Positions 17,508 to 24,367 of a stretch of 59,751 nucleotides of DNA are shown piece after piece. The translations under genes were made by a program, and so were the position numbers. The DNA comes from Oscillospiraceae bacterium (GTDB taxonomy: Bacteria; Bacillota; Clostridia; Oscillospirales; Oscillospiraceae): contig SVKL01000013.1 in assembly GCA_015068495.1 (NCBI GenBank), positions 1-59,751 of the forward strand, given 5' to 3'. The notes beneath the pieces were generated by a model, which made no database searches, was not told the DNA's origin, and was given only the letters and a program-made list of their open reading frames with translations. Position 1 is the stretch's first letter, and every line of letters begins with the position of its first letter.

Positions 17508-18179
17508 TTAAATTCCAGTTATAATTGTAATGCCCATATCGGCTTCTACCTCTGCCTGAGAGATTTGCTCAGGCTCTTTGAATGCATCCATATATTTCGT
17601 CACCTCCTCATCAGTTAGTCCTCTAAAGTCATCACTGGTAAGACCGCAAACAAAGAACGGTCCTGCAATAATTGTATTGCCAAGGTTAACTGTTCGGTTG
17701 CCTTCCATACCAATGAGCTTTCCTTCTTCATTGCAGACAAAGCAAACATTATCGTCATCGTAAGGATAAACAGCCTCAATTAAACCTTTTACGGCTCGTT
17801 GTTCACCTTTAAGTGTATGTTCAATTTCTGCAATATAAGGCGGTTTGTTAGGTTCTACATAGACTACTCGCATAAGATTATCGGGTTTGTGCGCCTTGGA
17901 TTCATCGAATGGAACTTCCTTAAAGCCAAAAGGCTGACAATAATGCGCCTTTCCGTCCATAACAACCACATCCGAAACCGAGAGGGAGTGACCTCTAAAT
18001 AGCGGATGCTGTTCTGTATTGAAACGGGTATAAATTGCTTCAAGATTGTTTTCTTCGATTTCAGCATCAAACACTTCATCATAAGCGGAGGGGTCTGGCG
18101 ACTGACCATCTTTAAGTTTCATAAACTTATTGCGGTCGTTATCACGGTCGCCGTTGATTTGATAAATTTTCACGCGCAT
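17508..18179 (-). CDS. YodL-like plus DUF3846-like ICE cargo protein
   Basis: 223 residues from the ATG at 18177-18179. An in-frame GTG at 18188 lies inside the AAGGTG ribosome site and is discarded. Residues about 25-95 (including LEAIYTRFNTEQHPLFRGHS, then DVVVM and YCQPFGFKEV) match the YodL domain. From about residue 100 (MRVVYVEPNKPPYIAEI, then GLIEAVYP and VCFVCNEEGKLIGMEGNR) it matches DUF3846. Both are typical of plasmid/ICE cargo proteins that are often fused in larger anti-restriction or primase-like polypeptides. No catalytic motif is visible. Confidence 0.7.
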   Translation of the reverse strand: MRVKIYQINGDRDNDRNKFMKLKDGQSPDPSAYDEVFDAEIEENNLEAIYTRFNTEQHPLFRGHSLSVSDVVVMDGKAHYCQPFGFKEVPFDESKAHKPDNLMRVVYVEPNKPPYIAEIEHTLKGEQRAVKGLIEAVYPYDDDNVCFVCNEEGKLIGMEGNRTVNLGNTIIAGPFFVCGLTSDDFRGLTDEEVTKYMDAFKEPEQISQAEVEADMGITIITGI

Positions 18180-18180
18180 T

Positions 18181-18894
18181 TTATACACCTTCCATCTTTA
18201 TACCCGAGCTTTCTTCGGGTTCGTAATATTCCTTCAATTTGTCTTGCGCCCACTCGGGAATTAAGTCTTCTTTGAGACAGCCAATGAAGTCCTGTCTTCT
18301 AAAAGTGGCACGCTCATCGTCCTTAATGAAAACGCCCGTTATAGAAGTACCTATTCTGTCGGGATAACAACCAAAACCGCTTGTTGCAAGAAACAACTGA
18401 AAATCCGGTGTTTTGTATTCATCCTTTAATGTTGAAGGTTTAAGAACAAGGATTTTATCCTCATAATTTCCTTCATCATTACAATGAGTTTTGTCATATA
18501 GACCAAGAGTTTGGAACTCCTTGCGAACTCGGTCAACAAACATATTTACCAAGCCGGGATGTTCTTCAACCGCAAAGTGCCAATTGATATTGTCATTGGG
18601 GATATAAAAATTGTTTGCCCAATCTTTATTTTCCTGACTAAATCTGCCGTCTTCACTATGCTGTTGAATAGTGTCAGCCAAGACATGATTTACACGGTCA
18701 TAGCCAAATTCAGCAATGATATCTTTGGCGGCATCAGTGTTTAGGATATTGTTGTTGTAGTTATCCGTGATAGCCTTTTCAATAACCCTTGCACATACAC
18801 AATTTTCTTTATAACTGTTGCGCCATTTATCTTCTTCGCCTAAATTAATAGCTTCTTTGAGCGACCATTTATAGAGGGGTTTATGTTCAGCCAT
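18181..18894 (-). CDS. DUF3849-like ICE cargo protein
   Basis: 237 residues from the ATG at 18892-18894 (MAEHKPLYKWSL), behind AAGGTG; the longer GTG start is inside that ribosome site. The first 90 residues (LKEAINLGEEDKWRNSYKEN, then CARVIEKAITDNY) match DUF3849. The remainder, with RATFRRQDFIGCLKEDLIPE, is likely a second domain of the same family. It overlaps the preceding AbrB-like gene by 8 bases. Function unknown; neighbours are the usual partners of this family on ICEs. Confidence 0.7.
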   Translation of the reverse strand: MAEHKPLYKWSLKEAINLGEEDKWRNSYKENCVCARVIEKAITDNYNNNILNTDAAKDIIAEFGYDRVNHVLADTIQQHSEDGRFSQENKDWANNFYIPNDNINWHFAVEEHPGLVNMFVDRVRKEFQTLGLYDKTHCNDEGNYEDKILVLKPSTLKDEYKTPDFQLFLATSGFGCYPDRIGTSITGVFIKDDERATFRRQDFIGCLKEDLIPEWAQDKLKEYYEPEESSGIKMEGV

Positions 18895-19189
18895 TAACTT
18901 TTGCACCTTCTTTCTTCGCCCACAATAAATTCAAATAAATTGTAGCTTTGCGCTGTTGTTCGGGGGTGAGGCTATCGAGGAAGTCTTCGATAGAGATATC
19001 GTTAGTTTCATCAAAGCACTCGGGAGTGCAACCGCCACACAGTTTTTCCTTGCGAACTATAATTGTGTTCGCATCCTTTTCCTCAAAGGATAAGATATCG
19101 TTATACCCGATTTTATTGCGGACTCTAATTTCATAGGGGATAGTAATTCGTCCTCGTTTGCCGAGGACACGCACAATCTTTCTGTTCAT
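18887..19189 (-). CDS. AbrB/MazE-like DNA-binding protein with cysteine cluster
   Basis: 100 residues behind GGAGTG. Residues 3-48 (VRVLGKRGRITIPYEIRVRN, then IGYNDILSFEEKD and NTIIVRK) are a good swapped-hairpin AbrB/SpoVT domain, usually a transcription regulator or antitoxin. A CGGCTPEC cluster at about 52-59 could bind a metal. The C-terminal helix resembles the EDFLDSLTPEQQ ends of ICE regulators. No toxin partner is adjacent, so a regulator is favoured over an antitoxin. Confidence 0.7.
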   Translation of the reverse strand: MNRKIVRVLGKRGRITIPYEIRVRNKIGYNDILSFEEKDANTIIVRKEKLCGGCTPECFDETNDISIEDFLDSLTPEQQRKATIYLNLLWAKKEGAKVNG

Positions 19190-19203
19190 TCAAATCACAC
19201 TCC

Positions 19204-19482
19204 TTAAATATCGATAGTACATTTCTTGCAATGCCAACAGAAATTGGGACAGAGGACACATTTCTCGGGGAGGCTAAGGTCTATATCGTCATCGTCAACT
19301 TCTTCATCCACAACCTCATCTTCGGCATCCTCAAACTCGTCTTCAAGTTCTTCGTCATTTAGAACTCGAACCCTGATTCTGCCGTCCTCATAGTAAGTTT
19401 CAAAAGCTGTATCTTCATTGATACCAAGTGTTTCTAACAGTTCTTCCGACAGCGGAAAACTGAATTCAGTTATATATTCCAT
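19204..19482 (-). CDS. AbrB-like small acidic protein with C-terminal zinc-like cysteines
   Basis: 92 residues behind AAAGGAG. The first 42 residues (FPLSEELLETLGINEDTAFE, then GRIRVRVL) resemble an AbrB half-barrel. They are followed by about 25 almost purely acidic residues and a C-terminal CVLCPNFCWHCKKC cluster with four to five cysteines and one histidine, typical of a small zinc knuckle. It immediately precedes the other AbrB-like gene in the transcript. The acidic linker suggests DNA mimicry or protein contact; this is an inference. Confidence 0.55.
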   Translation of the reverse strand: MEYITEFSFPLSEELLETLGINEDTAFETYYEDGRIRVRVLNDEELEDEFEDAEDEVVDEEVDDDDIDLSLPEKCVLCPNFCWHCKKCTIDI

Positions 19483-19496
19483 ACAAATTCTCCTTT

Positions 19497-20423
19497 TTAG
19501 TAATCATATTGAAAGTCAAATAATGTTAACTGTCGGGACTGTTCCAACAGATAATTACTGTTCGTTTCTGCCTGTTTGCAAAGGTCATAATTACCTATAA
19601 GCAGTTCTTCGAACATTTCGCCGGGCTTGGTGCTTTGAAGCATATTGTGTAATCGTTCTTTCACATAGGTATCAAACCCATATTTATCAGCAAGTTCCTT
19701 GATATATGGGTCGTTATTGTATGTGATAATGAATTTACATTCGCCGTTATATTTCTCATGAATTCCATTCATAAACTCAAACAGCTTCGCATGTTCATCG
19801 CTACCAAAACTGGCTTTTTGATAGTAATTCTCCGTACCTTTGTACGGGGGATCGAGCAAAATAAAAGTATCCTTACCTGCAGCATAGGAAATACAATCTT
19901 TATAGTCTCGATGCATAATGACCGCATTCCTCAGTCTGCTACAAGCTGCTACCAGTCTGCCGAACCTTTTTGTCATGTCTTTCTTTGCAATGGCAAAGGT
20001 CTTTCCTGTGGAGGAGAAGCTGAAAATCTGATTTTCAAAGAAAGCAACCGCTTTTTCGATGTCTGACCAATCTGCATTTTCAATGATTATTGATGTTTCA
20101 GTAATGTCATCGAGAATATTTGGGACATCTGCAAGCATGGCCTTATTAGCCTTAAACAGTTGCTCTGAATTGAAAGACAGATAAAGGCGACCAATCAAAT
20201 ATGCCAATTTTTCACTGCGTTGTAAAACTCGAAAGAACTTAACCAAATCTCCGTTATAATCGTTGATTATTTCTCGTTCTGACGGTTTTTTACGCAAAAA
20301 AACCTCCGCACTACCCATGCAAGGTTCTACATAGGTTTTGTGCGGAGGCATAAATGCATCTATGGTTGTGTAAATACAGCCTTTGCTTCCAGTCCAAGGG
20401 AGTGGGCTTACTGAGCCGGACAA
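19497..20423 (-). CDS. D12-class DNA adenine-N6 methyltransferase (Dam-like)
   Basis: 308 residues. The start is TTG at 20421-20423, nine bases after GGAGG; no ATG fits better. AdoMet and catalytic motifs are present: PWTGSK (9-14), VEPCMGSAEVF (32-42) and DPPY (191-194). It methylates adenine in DNA; the target sequence cannot be read from the protein. No restriction endonuclease gene is adjacent, so it is an orphan methylase, likely protecting the ICE from host restriction or marking its replication. A terminator-like hairpin lies between this gene and the small upstream gene. Confidence 0.9.
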   Translation of the reverse strand: MSGSVSPLPWTGSKGCIYTTIDAFMPPHKTYVEPCMGSAEVFLRKKPSEREIINDYNGDLVKFFRVLQRSEKLAYLIGRLYLSFNSEQLFKANKAMLADVPNILDDITETSIIIENADWSDIEKAVAFFENQIFSFSSTGKTFAIAKKDMTKRFGRLVAACSRLRNAVIMHRDYKDCISYAAGKDTFILLDPPYKGTENYYQKASFGSDEHAKLFEFMNGIHEKYNGECKFIITYNNDPYIKELADKYGFDTYVKERLHNMLQSTKPGEMFEELLIGNYDLCKQAETNSNYLLEQSRQLTLFDFQYDY

Positions 20424-20474
20424 TGTAACCGACCTCCTTTCGATAGGGAGGCAGTTGCGTAATAAAACAAAAAC

Positions 20475-20508
20475 AGGCCGTTTTTGTGTTTACACACGCA
20501 AACGGCCT
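20475..20508 (-). terminator. Rho-independent-type terminator upstream of the adenine methylase
   Basis: Arms AGGCCGTTT and AAACGGCCT enclose a loop that can pair further (GTGT/ACAC). Read leftward it is followed by a T-rich run with several short T-tracts. It would reduce read-through from the upstream ICE genes into the methylase. Confidence 0.6.
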
Positions 20509-20519
20509 CACAAGTAGTA

Positions 20520-20672
20520 TTAATGTTTTCCTTCTTTGGAAAGTTGTGCTTTCAGTTTTCGAATTTCCGATTCGTAGGCGTTAATTCGGTTAATCTGAAA
20601 GCAACATAAAATTACGAAGGATATGCATCCACCGAGCAATAGTCCGATTATAAAAAATAACAACTCACTCAT
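20520..20672 (-). CDS. 50-residue membrane protein (DUF3789-like)
   Basis: Start ATG at 20670-20672, overlapping the last eight bases of the upstream gene; stop TAA at 20520-20522. Residues 4-25 are a single hydrophobic helix (LLFFIIGLLLGGCISFVILC). A short charged coiled-coil-like tail follows (NRINAYESEIRKLKAQLSKE). The FIIGLLLGG start and the QINR after the helix recall the DUF3789 micro-proteins of clostridial ICEs and phages. Function unknown. Easily missed because of its length. Confidence 0.6.
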   Translation of the reverse strand: MSELLFFIIGLLLGGCISFVILCCFQINRINAYESEIRKLKAQLSKEGKH

Positions 20673-21255
20673 AACACATTTCCATTCCTTCGTCTTCATC
20701 TATATCGTCAGCGGATGTTATATTTACATATTCGCCGATGATATTGAGGGCTTCTTCATAACTGTGCGCACTGTCTGTGATGCGTTTAGTCATTTCTTTA
20801 GATTGTTCGGTCAGACCATTTTCTCTTAATGTTCTTGCGGCAATTCCCATAAGATTAAAAATATTACCGTCTTCACCAATAAGAGCACAGTCGGGCTTGG
20901 TTGGTTCACTCGACTGGATTGCATGAAAACCGCCTAACTGATGGTCTACAAAATCTGTCAGCCATGTACCGCCCATACTTGAATGGGTAACTAATCTCCA
21001 CATTGCGAGTTTGCCCATATCTATTTTCATGTCATCGGTAAATTCAAATAGGATACAGGTTAATCCGTCTTTATCAAAAACGGCGCAATTATCCGCATTG
21101 AATTTACTGTTATCGCACAGGCAACCTCGTTCTGTGAGCAGTTTATTTATGCCGTCAACCCATTCTTGTGGATCACCACCGCAACCTTGGAGTATTAAGC
21201 CTTCACGACCTTCATATTGTAAAAGGTCTTTTATATCGATTCTTTTTACACTCAT
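20665..21255 (-). CDS. Conserved ICE cargo protein of unknown function
   Basis: 196 residues. The N-terminal half has a cysteine-bearing LILQGCGGDPQEWVDGINKL. The C-terminal third (CALIGEDGNIFNLMGIAART, then EMTKRITDSAHSYEEALNII) strongly resembles a segment seen on many clostridial ICE and phage proteins. I cannot attach a function. It overlaps the YubB-like gene by four bases, so they are co-translated. Confidence 0.65.
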   Translation of the reverse strand: MSVKRIDIKDLLQYEGREGLILQGCGGDPQEWVDGINKLLTERGCLCDNSKFNADNCAVFDKDGLTCILFEFTDDMKIDMGKLAMWRLVTHSSMGGTWLTDFVDHQLGGFHAIQSSEPTKPDCALIGEDGNIFNLMGIAARTLRENGLTEQSKEMTKRITDSAHSYEEALNIIGEYVNITSADDIDEDEGMEMCYE

Positions 21256-21968
21256 AGATTTTGTTCTCCCATCGTTTCGGTTTCTTGCGGTTCGGCATCA
21301 TCAAGTTCACCCCAAGCCTTCAAAGCAAACACAGTGGCTGCATCGCCTTCGGGATAGAACACACCTGTGCATTGACCGTTCCCATAAGTGCTTCTTCCAC
21401 AGTTTTGACCGATATCTTCATCAGCCCACACATGTTCAAAAGTGACCTCGGGATACATTTCAGCAAGTTTGCGAATTATGGGGTGGGGAGCACTCCAAGC
21501 TGTGTTAAACCCAAGCGTAGGGTTCTCGGCAACTTCACTGCGGTTATGGTAGTCATATCCATACGAATTCCATTTCGTACCCCAATTTTTAATTGCCCAA
21601 TCATACCAAGTGGGTTCACCGTACATTTTTTCATTTCTGAATGCTTGTCGACCGAGTTCCCATTCATCTCTTTTTATGTCTGTACGCATACTTAAAAAGC
21701 GATTTTCTTTTTCTTCGGGGATATTGAGCAAGTCCATATCGGCATTAGCACCATCAAAAGTTAAGACCTCAATAAAATCTTTATAAGCTCTTAATCCTTT
21801 ATCGGTTTTAGAACCACTTTCAATTCTTAGGCTTTCGGGCATTGGGATAACCTTTTCAAAGTCCACAGAGCCAATACCAAACTCATCTGTCTTTATTGCT
21901 TCAAGCATTTCGGTAATCTTATTCTTATCGCCCTTTAGGTTGATAAGGTTAATTACATGATTCGGCAT
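21252..21968 (-). CDS. YubB-like (ferredoxin-fold, Api92/DUF1281-type) plasmid protein
   Basis: 238 residues. It starts MPNHVINLINLKGDKNKITE and continues with an IPMPESL segment. The middle has GEPTWYDWAIKNWGTKWNSY and the end PHPIIRKLAEMYPEVTFEHV. These are the signature stretches of the YubB/Api92-like family with a ferredoxin-like fold, found on plasmids, phages and ICEs. No enzymatic residues are evident. The C-terminus (ETMGEQNL) is glutamine/glutamate-rich, as in neighbouring cargo proteins. Confidence 0.75.
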   Translation of the reverse strand: MPNHVINLINLKGDKNKITEMLEAIKTDEFGIGSVDFEKVIPMPESLRIESGSKTDKGLRAYKDFIEVLTFDGANADMDLLNIPEEKENRFLSMRTDIKRDEWELGRQAFRNEKMYGEPTWYDWAIKNWGTKWNSYGYDYHNRSEVAENPTLGFNTAWSAPHPIIRKLAEMYPEVTFEHVWADEDIGQNCGRSTYGNGQCTGVFYPEGDAATVFALKAWGELDDAEPQETETMGEQNL

Positions 21969-21974
21969 ATTTTA

Positions 21975-23087
21975 TCACTCCTTCACGATACCGAATTCGG
22001 TGTTTATTTCATATAATTTCTGCCCAATAGCAGTAATGACCGGAACGCTAACCGCATTTCCAGCCATCTTATATAGGTGACCGTCCTTGAGTCCGGTCGC
22101 CTCTGCTTTATAAAATTGTTCGTCCGTAAAACCTTGTAAGCGCCAACATTCTATTGGCATAAGTTTTCGGATTCTGCCTTTATGATATACGCCATGTTTA
22201 TCTTGGGCAGTAATGGTAAACATGGCTTCGTCCGGCTCTTTTAATCGCCGTCCTTGTTGCCGTACTTTTTCTCTGTCGGGGGTGAGCATTGCTCTCGGCG
22301 GCTCGTACTCAATTAACACGGCAGAGTGTTCACCTCTATGGTTACTAACGCCTGAGTCGTGTCTTGCGGTTATGCACCGAGCGACATCAGTAATTTTCGG
22401 ATTAACATTCATATCTATAAAATATAATCCTGTTTTACCGCCCCAACCACCAGCACTTGCACATTGAGTGCAAGCTATTCCGTCTGTTTCGTAGACTCGT
22501 TGTCCTTGTGCGCCGGGGATAAGTTGCTTAAGATTTTTCGCATAGCTGCTTCCGAGAGGAAATACTTTTCCGGCACATCGTGAATCAAGATATCCGACAA
22601 TGTACAGCCTTCGGCGTTGTTGTGGGACTCCGAAGTATTTGCTGTTAAGCACCATCCATTCGAGATTGTACCCCATTTCAACAAGCGAGGAGAAGATGGT
22701 AGTAAGCGTCCTGCCGCCGTCATGCGAAAGCAAACCGGGGACGTTCTCCAAGAGTAGAAATGAAGGCCGTTTCTCTGCAATGATTCGGGCAATTTCAAAG
22801 AAGACAGTGCCTCTTGTATCTTGAAAGCCGAGTCTTCGCCCTGCAACAGAGAAACTTTGACAAGGAAATCCGGCACAGAGAAGGTCAAAGTCGGGCAGGT
22901 CTTTTGGGTTGATTTTTCGAAGGTCGCCATAATTCAAACCTCCTTCTTTTCCGTATATGGCTGCATACGCTTTCGAAGCGTGAGGGTCTATTTCGGCGTG
23001 TCCAACACACTCGTAATGACCTGTTGCCGTCAAGCCGGAATGGAAACCTCCGATTCCTGAACATAAATCAATAAATTGGATAGCCAT
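21975..23087 (-). CDS. dcm: DNA (cytosine-5) methyltransferase (Dcm type)
   Basis: 370 residues. Motif I is FIDLCSGIGGFHSG (5-18), motif IV is GFPCQSFSVAG with the catalytic cysteine C76, motif VI is LLLENVPG (111-118) and motif VIII is QQRRRLYIVG. The target-recognition region lies between about 190 and 300. The C-terminal motif IX/X region is present (PIECWRLQGF, then YKMAGNAVSVPV), so the enzyme looks complete. No cognate endonuclease is nearby. Together with the adenine methylase it gives the element two orphan methylases. Confidence 0.95.
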   Translation of the reverse strand: MAIQFIDLCSGIGGFHSGLTATGHYECVGHAEIDPHASKAYAAIYGKEGGLNYGDLRKINPKDLPDFDLLCAGFPCQSFSVAGRRLGFQDTRGTVFFEIARIIAEKRPSFLLLENVPGLLSHDGGRTLTTIFSSLVEMGYNLEWMVLNSKYFGVPQQRRRLYIVGYLDSRCAGKVFPLGSSYAKNLKQLIPGAQGQRVYETDGIACTQCASAGGWGGKTGLYFIDMNVNPKITDVARCITARHDSGVSNHRGEHSAVLIEYEPPRAMLTPDREKVRQQGRRLKEPDEAMFTITAQDKHGVYHKGRIRKLMPIECWRLQGFTDEQFYKAEATGLKDGHLYKMAGNAVSVPVITAIGQKLYEINTEFGIVKE

Positions 23088-23127
23088 ATGCCATCCGACC
23101 TATTCTTTTTTTAATTCACCTCGCTCT

Positions 23128-23424
23128 CTACATGGACTGCTCTTGAGGTGCTTGTTCCTGAGCCTGCTCACGAAGTTCTTCATCAATTTCTTCTTGAGTC
23201 AATCTGCGGAATTCGTCTTCGCCGGGAACAAGTCCAAGTCCTCGTCCGTTATCCCATTTCATATGAATAGTTCCCATATCGTCAACATGGTCTACTGTTC
23301 CTCGGGTGCCGCTTTCAACGGGATGATGAGGATCGTTCATACTTAATAGCATAAGTCGAGTGCCGGGCGGATAGGCTTCCTTATATCTTTGAGCCTGTCG
23401 ATGTTGTCTTTCCCAATCGTTCAT
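23128..23424 (-). CDS. DUF4314-like protein, first gene of the ICE operon at this end, C-terminus EQSM
   Basis: 98 residues behind an AGGAGGT site. The central part (YPPGTRLMLLSMNDPHHPVE, then GTRGTVDHVDDMGTIHMKWD) is a typical DUF4314 SH3-like barrel of ICE and phage proteins. The glutamine/glutamate-rich tail ends QAPQEQSM, similar to other cargo proteins of this element. It is the rightmost gene of the element before the terminator-rich gap. Confidence 0.75.
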   Translation of the reverse strand: MNDWERQHRQAQRYKEAYPPGTRLMLLSMNDPHHPVESGTRGTVDHVDDMGTIHMKWDNGRGLGLVPGEDEFRRLTQEEIDEELREQAQEQAPQEQSM

Positions 23425-23559
23425 TTTGTTTTACCTCCTGATTAATAATTCTTTTTTCTTTCTGTGGTCAGTTTGTCTGAATCATATTTGTCATCAATCC
23501 TTTCGTTATTTTTTATATACTTAATCTCCACAGGGGGAGAAAAAGGTCAGAAAATAAAA

Positions 23560-23595
23560 AAAGCGGATGCAATGATAATTCATTACATCCGCTTT
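23560..23595 (-). terminator. Leftward terminator hairpin 1
   Basis: Arms AAAGCGGATG and CATCCGCTTT, with a further AATGA/TCATT stem in the loop. Leftward it is followed by a long T-run, a classic intrinsic terminator. Confidence 0.8.
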
Positions 23596-23631
23596 CAGAC
23601 ACAAACATTTAACAATTATAAAAACAAAAAA

Positions 23632-23669
23632 GGGGCAGACTTTACGAAATAAATCGCAAAATCTGCCCC
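23632..23669 (-). terminator. Leftward terminator hairpin 2
   Basis: 16-base arms (GGGGCAGACTTTACGA and TCGCAAAATCTGCCCC, 14 of 16 pairing) with a 6-base loop, followed leftward by a run of seven T residues and then more Ts. Confidence 0.8.
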
Positions 23670-23756
23670 AAATTATCGTGAATTTTAGTTCAAGTCCCCC
23701 CAGACATCTATTTTAAGGGGATGGCATCTTTTAAATTTAAGTGGTGTTTTAGAAAC

Positions 23757-23796
23757 GAAAAAACCCAGAAACCGTGATGGTTACTGGGTTTTTCGG
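23757..23796. terminator. Bidirectional terminator hairpin 3, just past the tRNA 3' end
   Basis: Arms AAAACCCAGAAACC and GGTTACTGGGTTTT (13 of 14 pairing) with T-runs available in both directions. It lies about 30 bases beyond the tRNA 3' end and probably ends the tRNA transcript. Confidence 0.8.
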
Positions 23797-23823
23797 GCTG
23801 TCATCTATTTTGGTAGCCAACCA

Positions 23824-23899
23824 TGGTTGCGGAGGCAGGACTCGAACCTACGACCTCCGGGTTATGAGCCCGACGAGCTTCCAACTGCTCTACTCCGCG
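23824..23899 (-). tRNA. Initiator tRNA-fMet (CAT anticodon)
   Basis: A complete 76-base cloverleaf with encoded CCA. The acceptor stem begins CGCGGAG and ends CTCCGCA, so base 1 is C opposite A72, the unpaired first pair that marks bacterial initiator tRNA. The anticodon stem carries the GGG/CCC pairs next to the CTCATAA loop, the second initiator hallmark. The T arm GGTTCGAGTCC is standard. Its 3' end faces the ICE, a typical arrangement when an element uses a tRNA as attachment site. A strong promoter lies directly upstream. Confidence 0.97.
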
Positions 23900-23928
23900 A
23901 TATTCGGTGCACCGTTTCGTGCCTAGAT

Positions 23929-23957
23929 ATTGTAGCATAGCACACAATGCTTGTCAA
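23929..23957 (-). promoter_or_regulatory. Promoter of the tRNA-fMet gene
   Basis: Reading leftward: -35 TTGACA (23952-23957), 17-base spacer, -10 TACAAT (23929-23934). Near-consensus, with the tRNA 5' end 29 bases downstream of the -10 box. Confidence 0.85.
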
Positions 23958-24071
23958 GGGCTATTTTCTGTTGCTTTCTGTGCTCTTTTGTCAAAAGCAG
24001 CGGCAAAAAGTGGCGTTTATTGGACCATTGTTCCGATATACTCAGCTTACATCACCAAAGGAAGGTCGGGA

Positions 24072-24212
24072 ATGCTTACACTGATGCTTTGTTTTACCAT
24101 ACTGGCGCTGAAGCTTGCTTGGCGGCTAATCGTTTTCATTCTCAAGCTTCTTTTTTACCCTGTGGAGATTCTCCTTTGGGCTTTTTACTTTCTTCTGCGA
24201 CCTCTATTCTAA
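24072..24212 (+). CDS. Possible 46-residue hydrophobic peptide
   Basis: ATG at 24072 with AGGAAGG six bases upstream. The product is almost entirely hydrophobic with a few basic residues (LTLMLCFTILALKLAWRLIV, then FILKLLFYPVEILLWAFYFL) and would span the membrane once or twice. It resembles small toxic or stress membrane peptides in composition only. The rest of the 23900-24367 stretch holds the tRNA promoter and the XRE promoter/operators and no other gene that I can support. Confidence 0.35.
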   Translation: MLTLMLCFTILALKLAWRLIVFILKLLFYPVEILLWAFYFLLRPLF

Positions 24213-24251
24213 ATAATCAAACAAATTTTCGACATTTTTCGACAATTCCTA

Positions 24252-24280
24252 TTGACAAGTACGCGTTCACGTACTAAAAT
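24252..24280 (+). promoter_or_regulatory. Promoter of the xre-immA pair with overlapping operator
   Basis: -35 TTGACA (24252-24257), 17-base spacer, -10 TAAAAT (24275-24280). The spacer and first base of the -10 box are filled by a palindrome, AGTACG-N6-CGTACT (24258-24275), ideally placed for a repressor to block RNA polymerase. The adjacent XRE protein is the natural candidate. Confidence 0.75.
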
Positions 24281-24299
24281 ATAGCTATCCCCTATTATT

Positions 24300-24317
24300 T
24301 GTACCTGTATATGTACT
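24300..24317 (+). promoter_or_regulatory. Second, weaker operator-like site
   Basis: The 18-mer TGTACCTGTATATGTACT has the same overall layout (GTAC half-sites separated by 8 bases) as the operator at 24258-24275. It lies in the leader of the xre gene, so cooperative autoregulation is possible. Confidence 0.4.
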
Positions 24318-24367
24318 TTAGGGTAAAACACAAATTTGGGAATCCCCCATATTTGCCGGAGGTAGCT

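Larger units (their letters stand above)
23425..23823. other. Non-coding ICE/chromosome junction with three terminators
   Basis: No gene is visible in these 399 bases. They hold three strong hairpins (23560-23595, 23632-23669, 23757-23796), each followed leftward by a T-run. A ten-base direct repeat CATCTATTTT occurs at 23704-23713 and 23802-23811, either side of the third hairpin. The promoter for the DUF4314-led operon must lie near 23430-23555, but I cannot pick a clear one. The ICE right end is probably within this stretch or in the tRNA 3' end; the matching left end is outside the window. Confidence 0.5.

Noticed and set aside
18887..19482. The AbrB-like pair as a toxin-antitoxin module
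   Set aside because: Neither partner resembles a toxin (no MazF/PIN/RelE features), and both have AbrB-type starts.
2763..23424. EQ-x-M tails as a DNA repeat at gene ends
   Set aside because: The codons and flanking bases differ between copies, so a simple DNA repeat does not explain them; kept as a protein-level observation.
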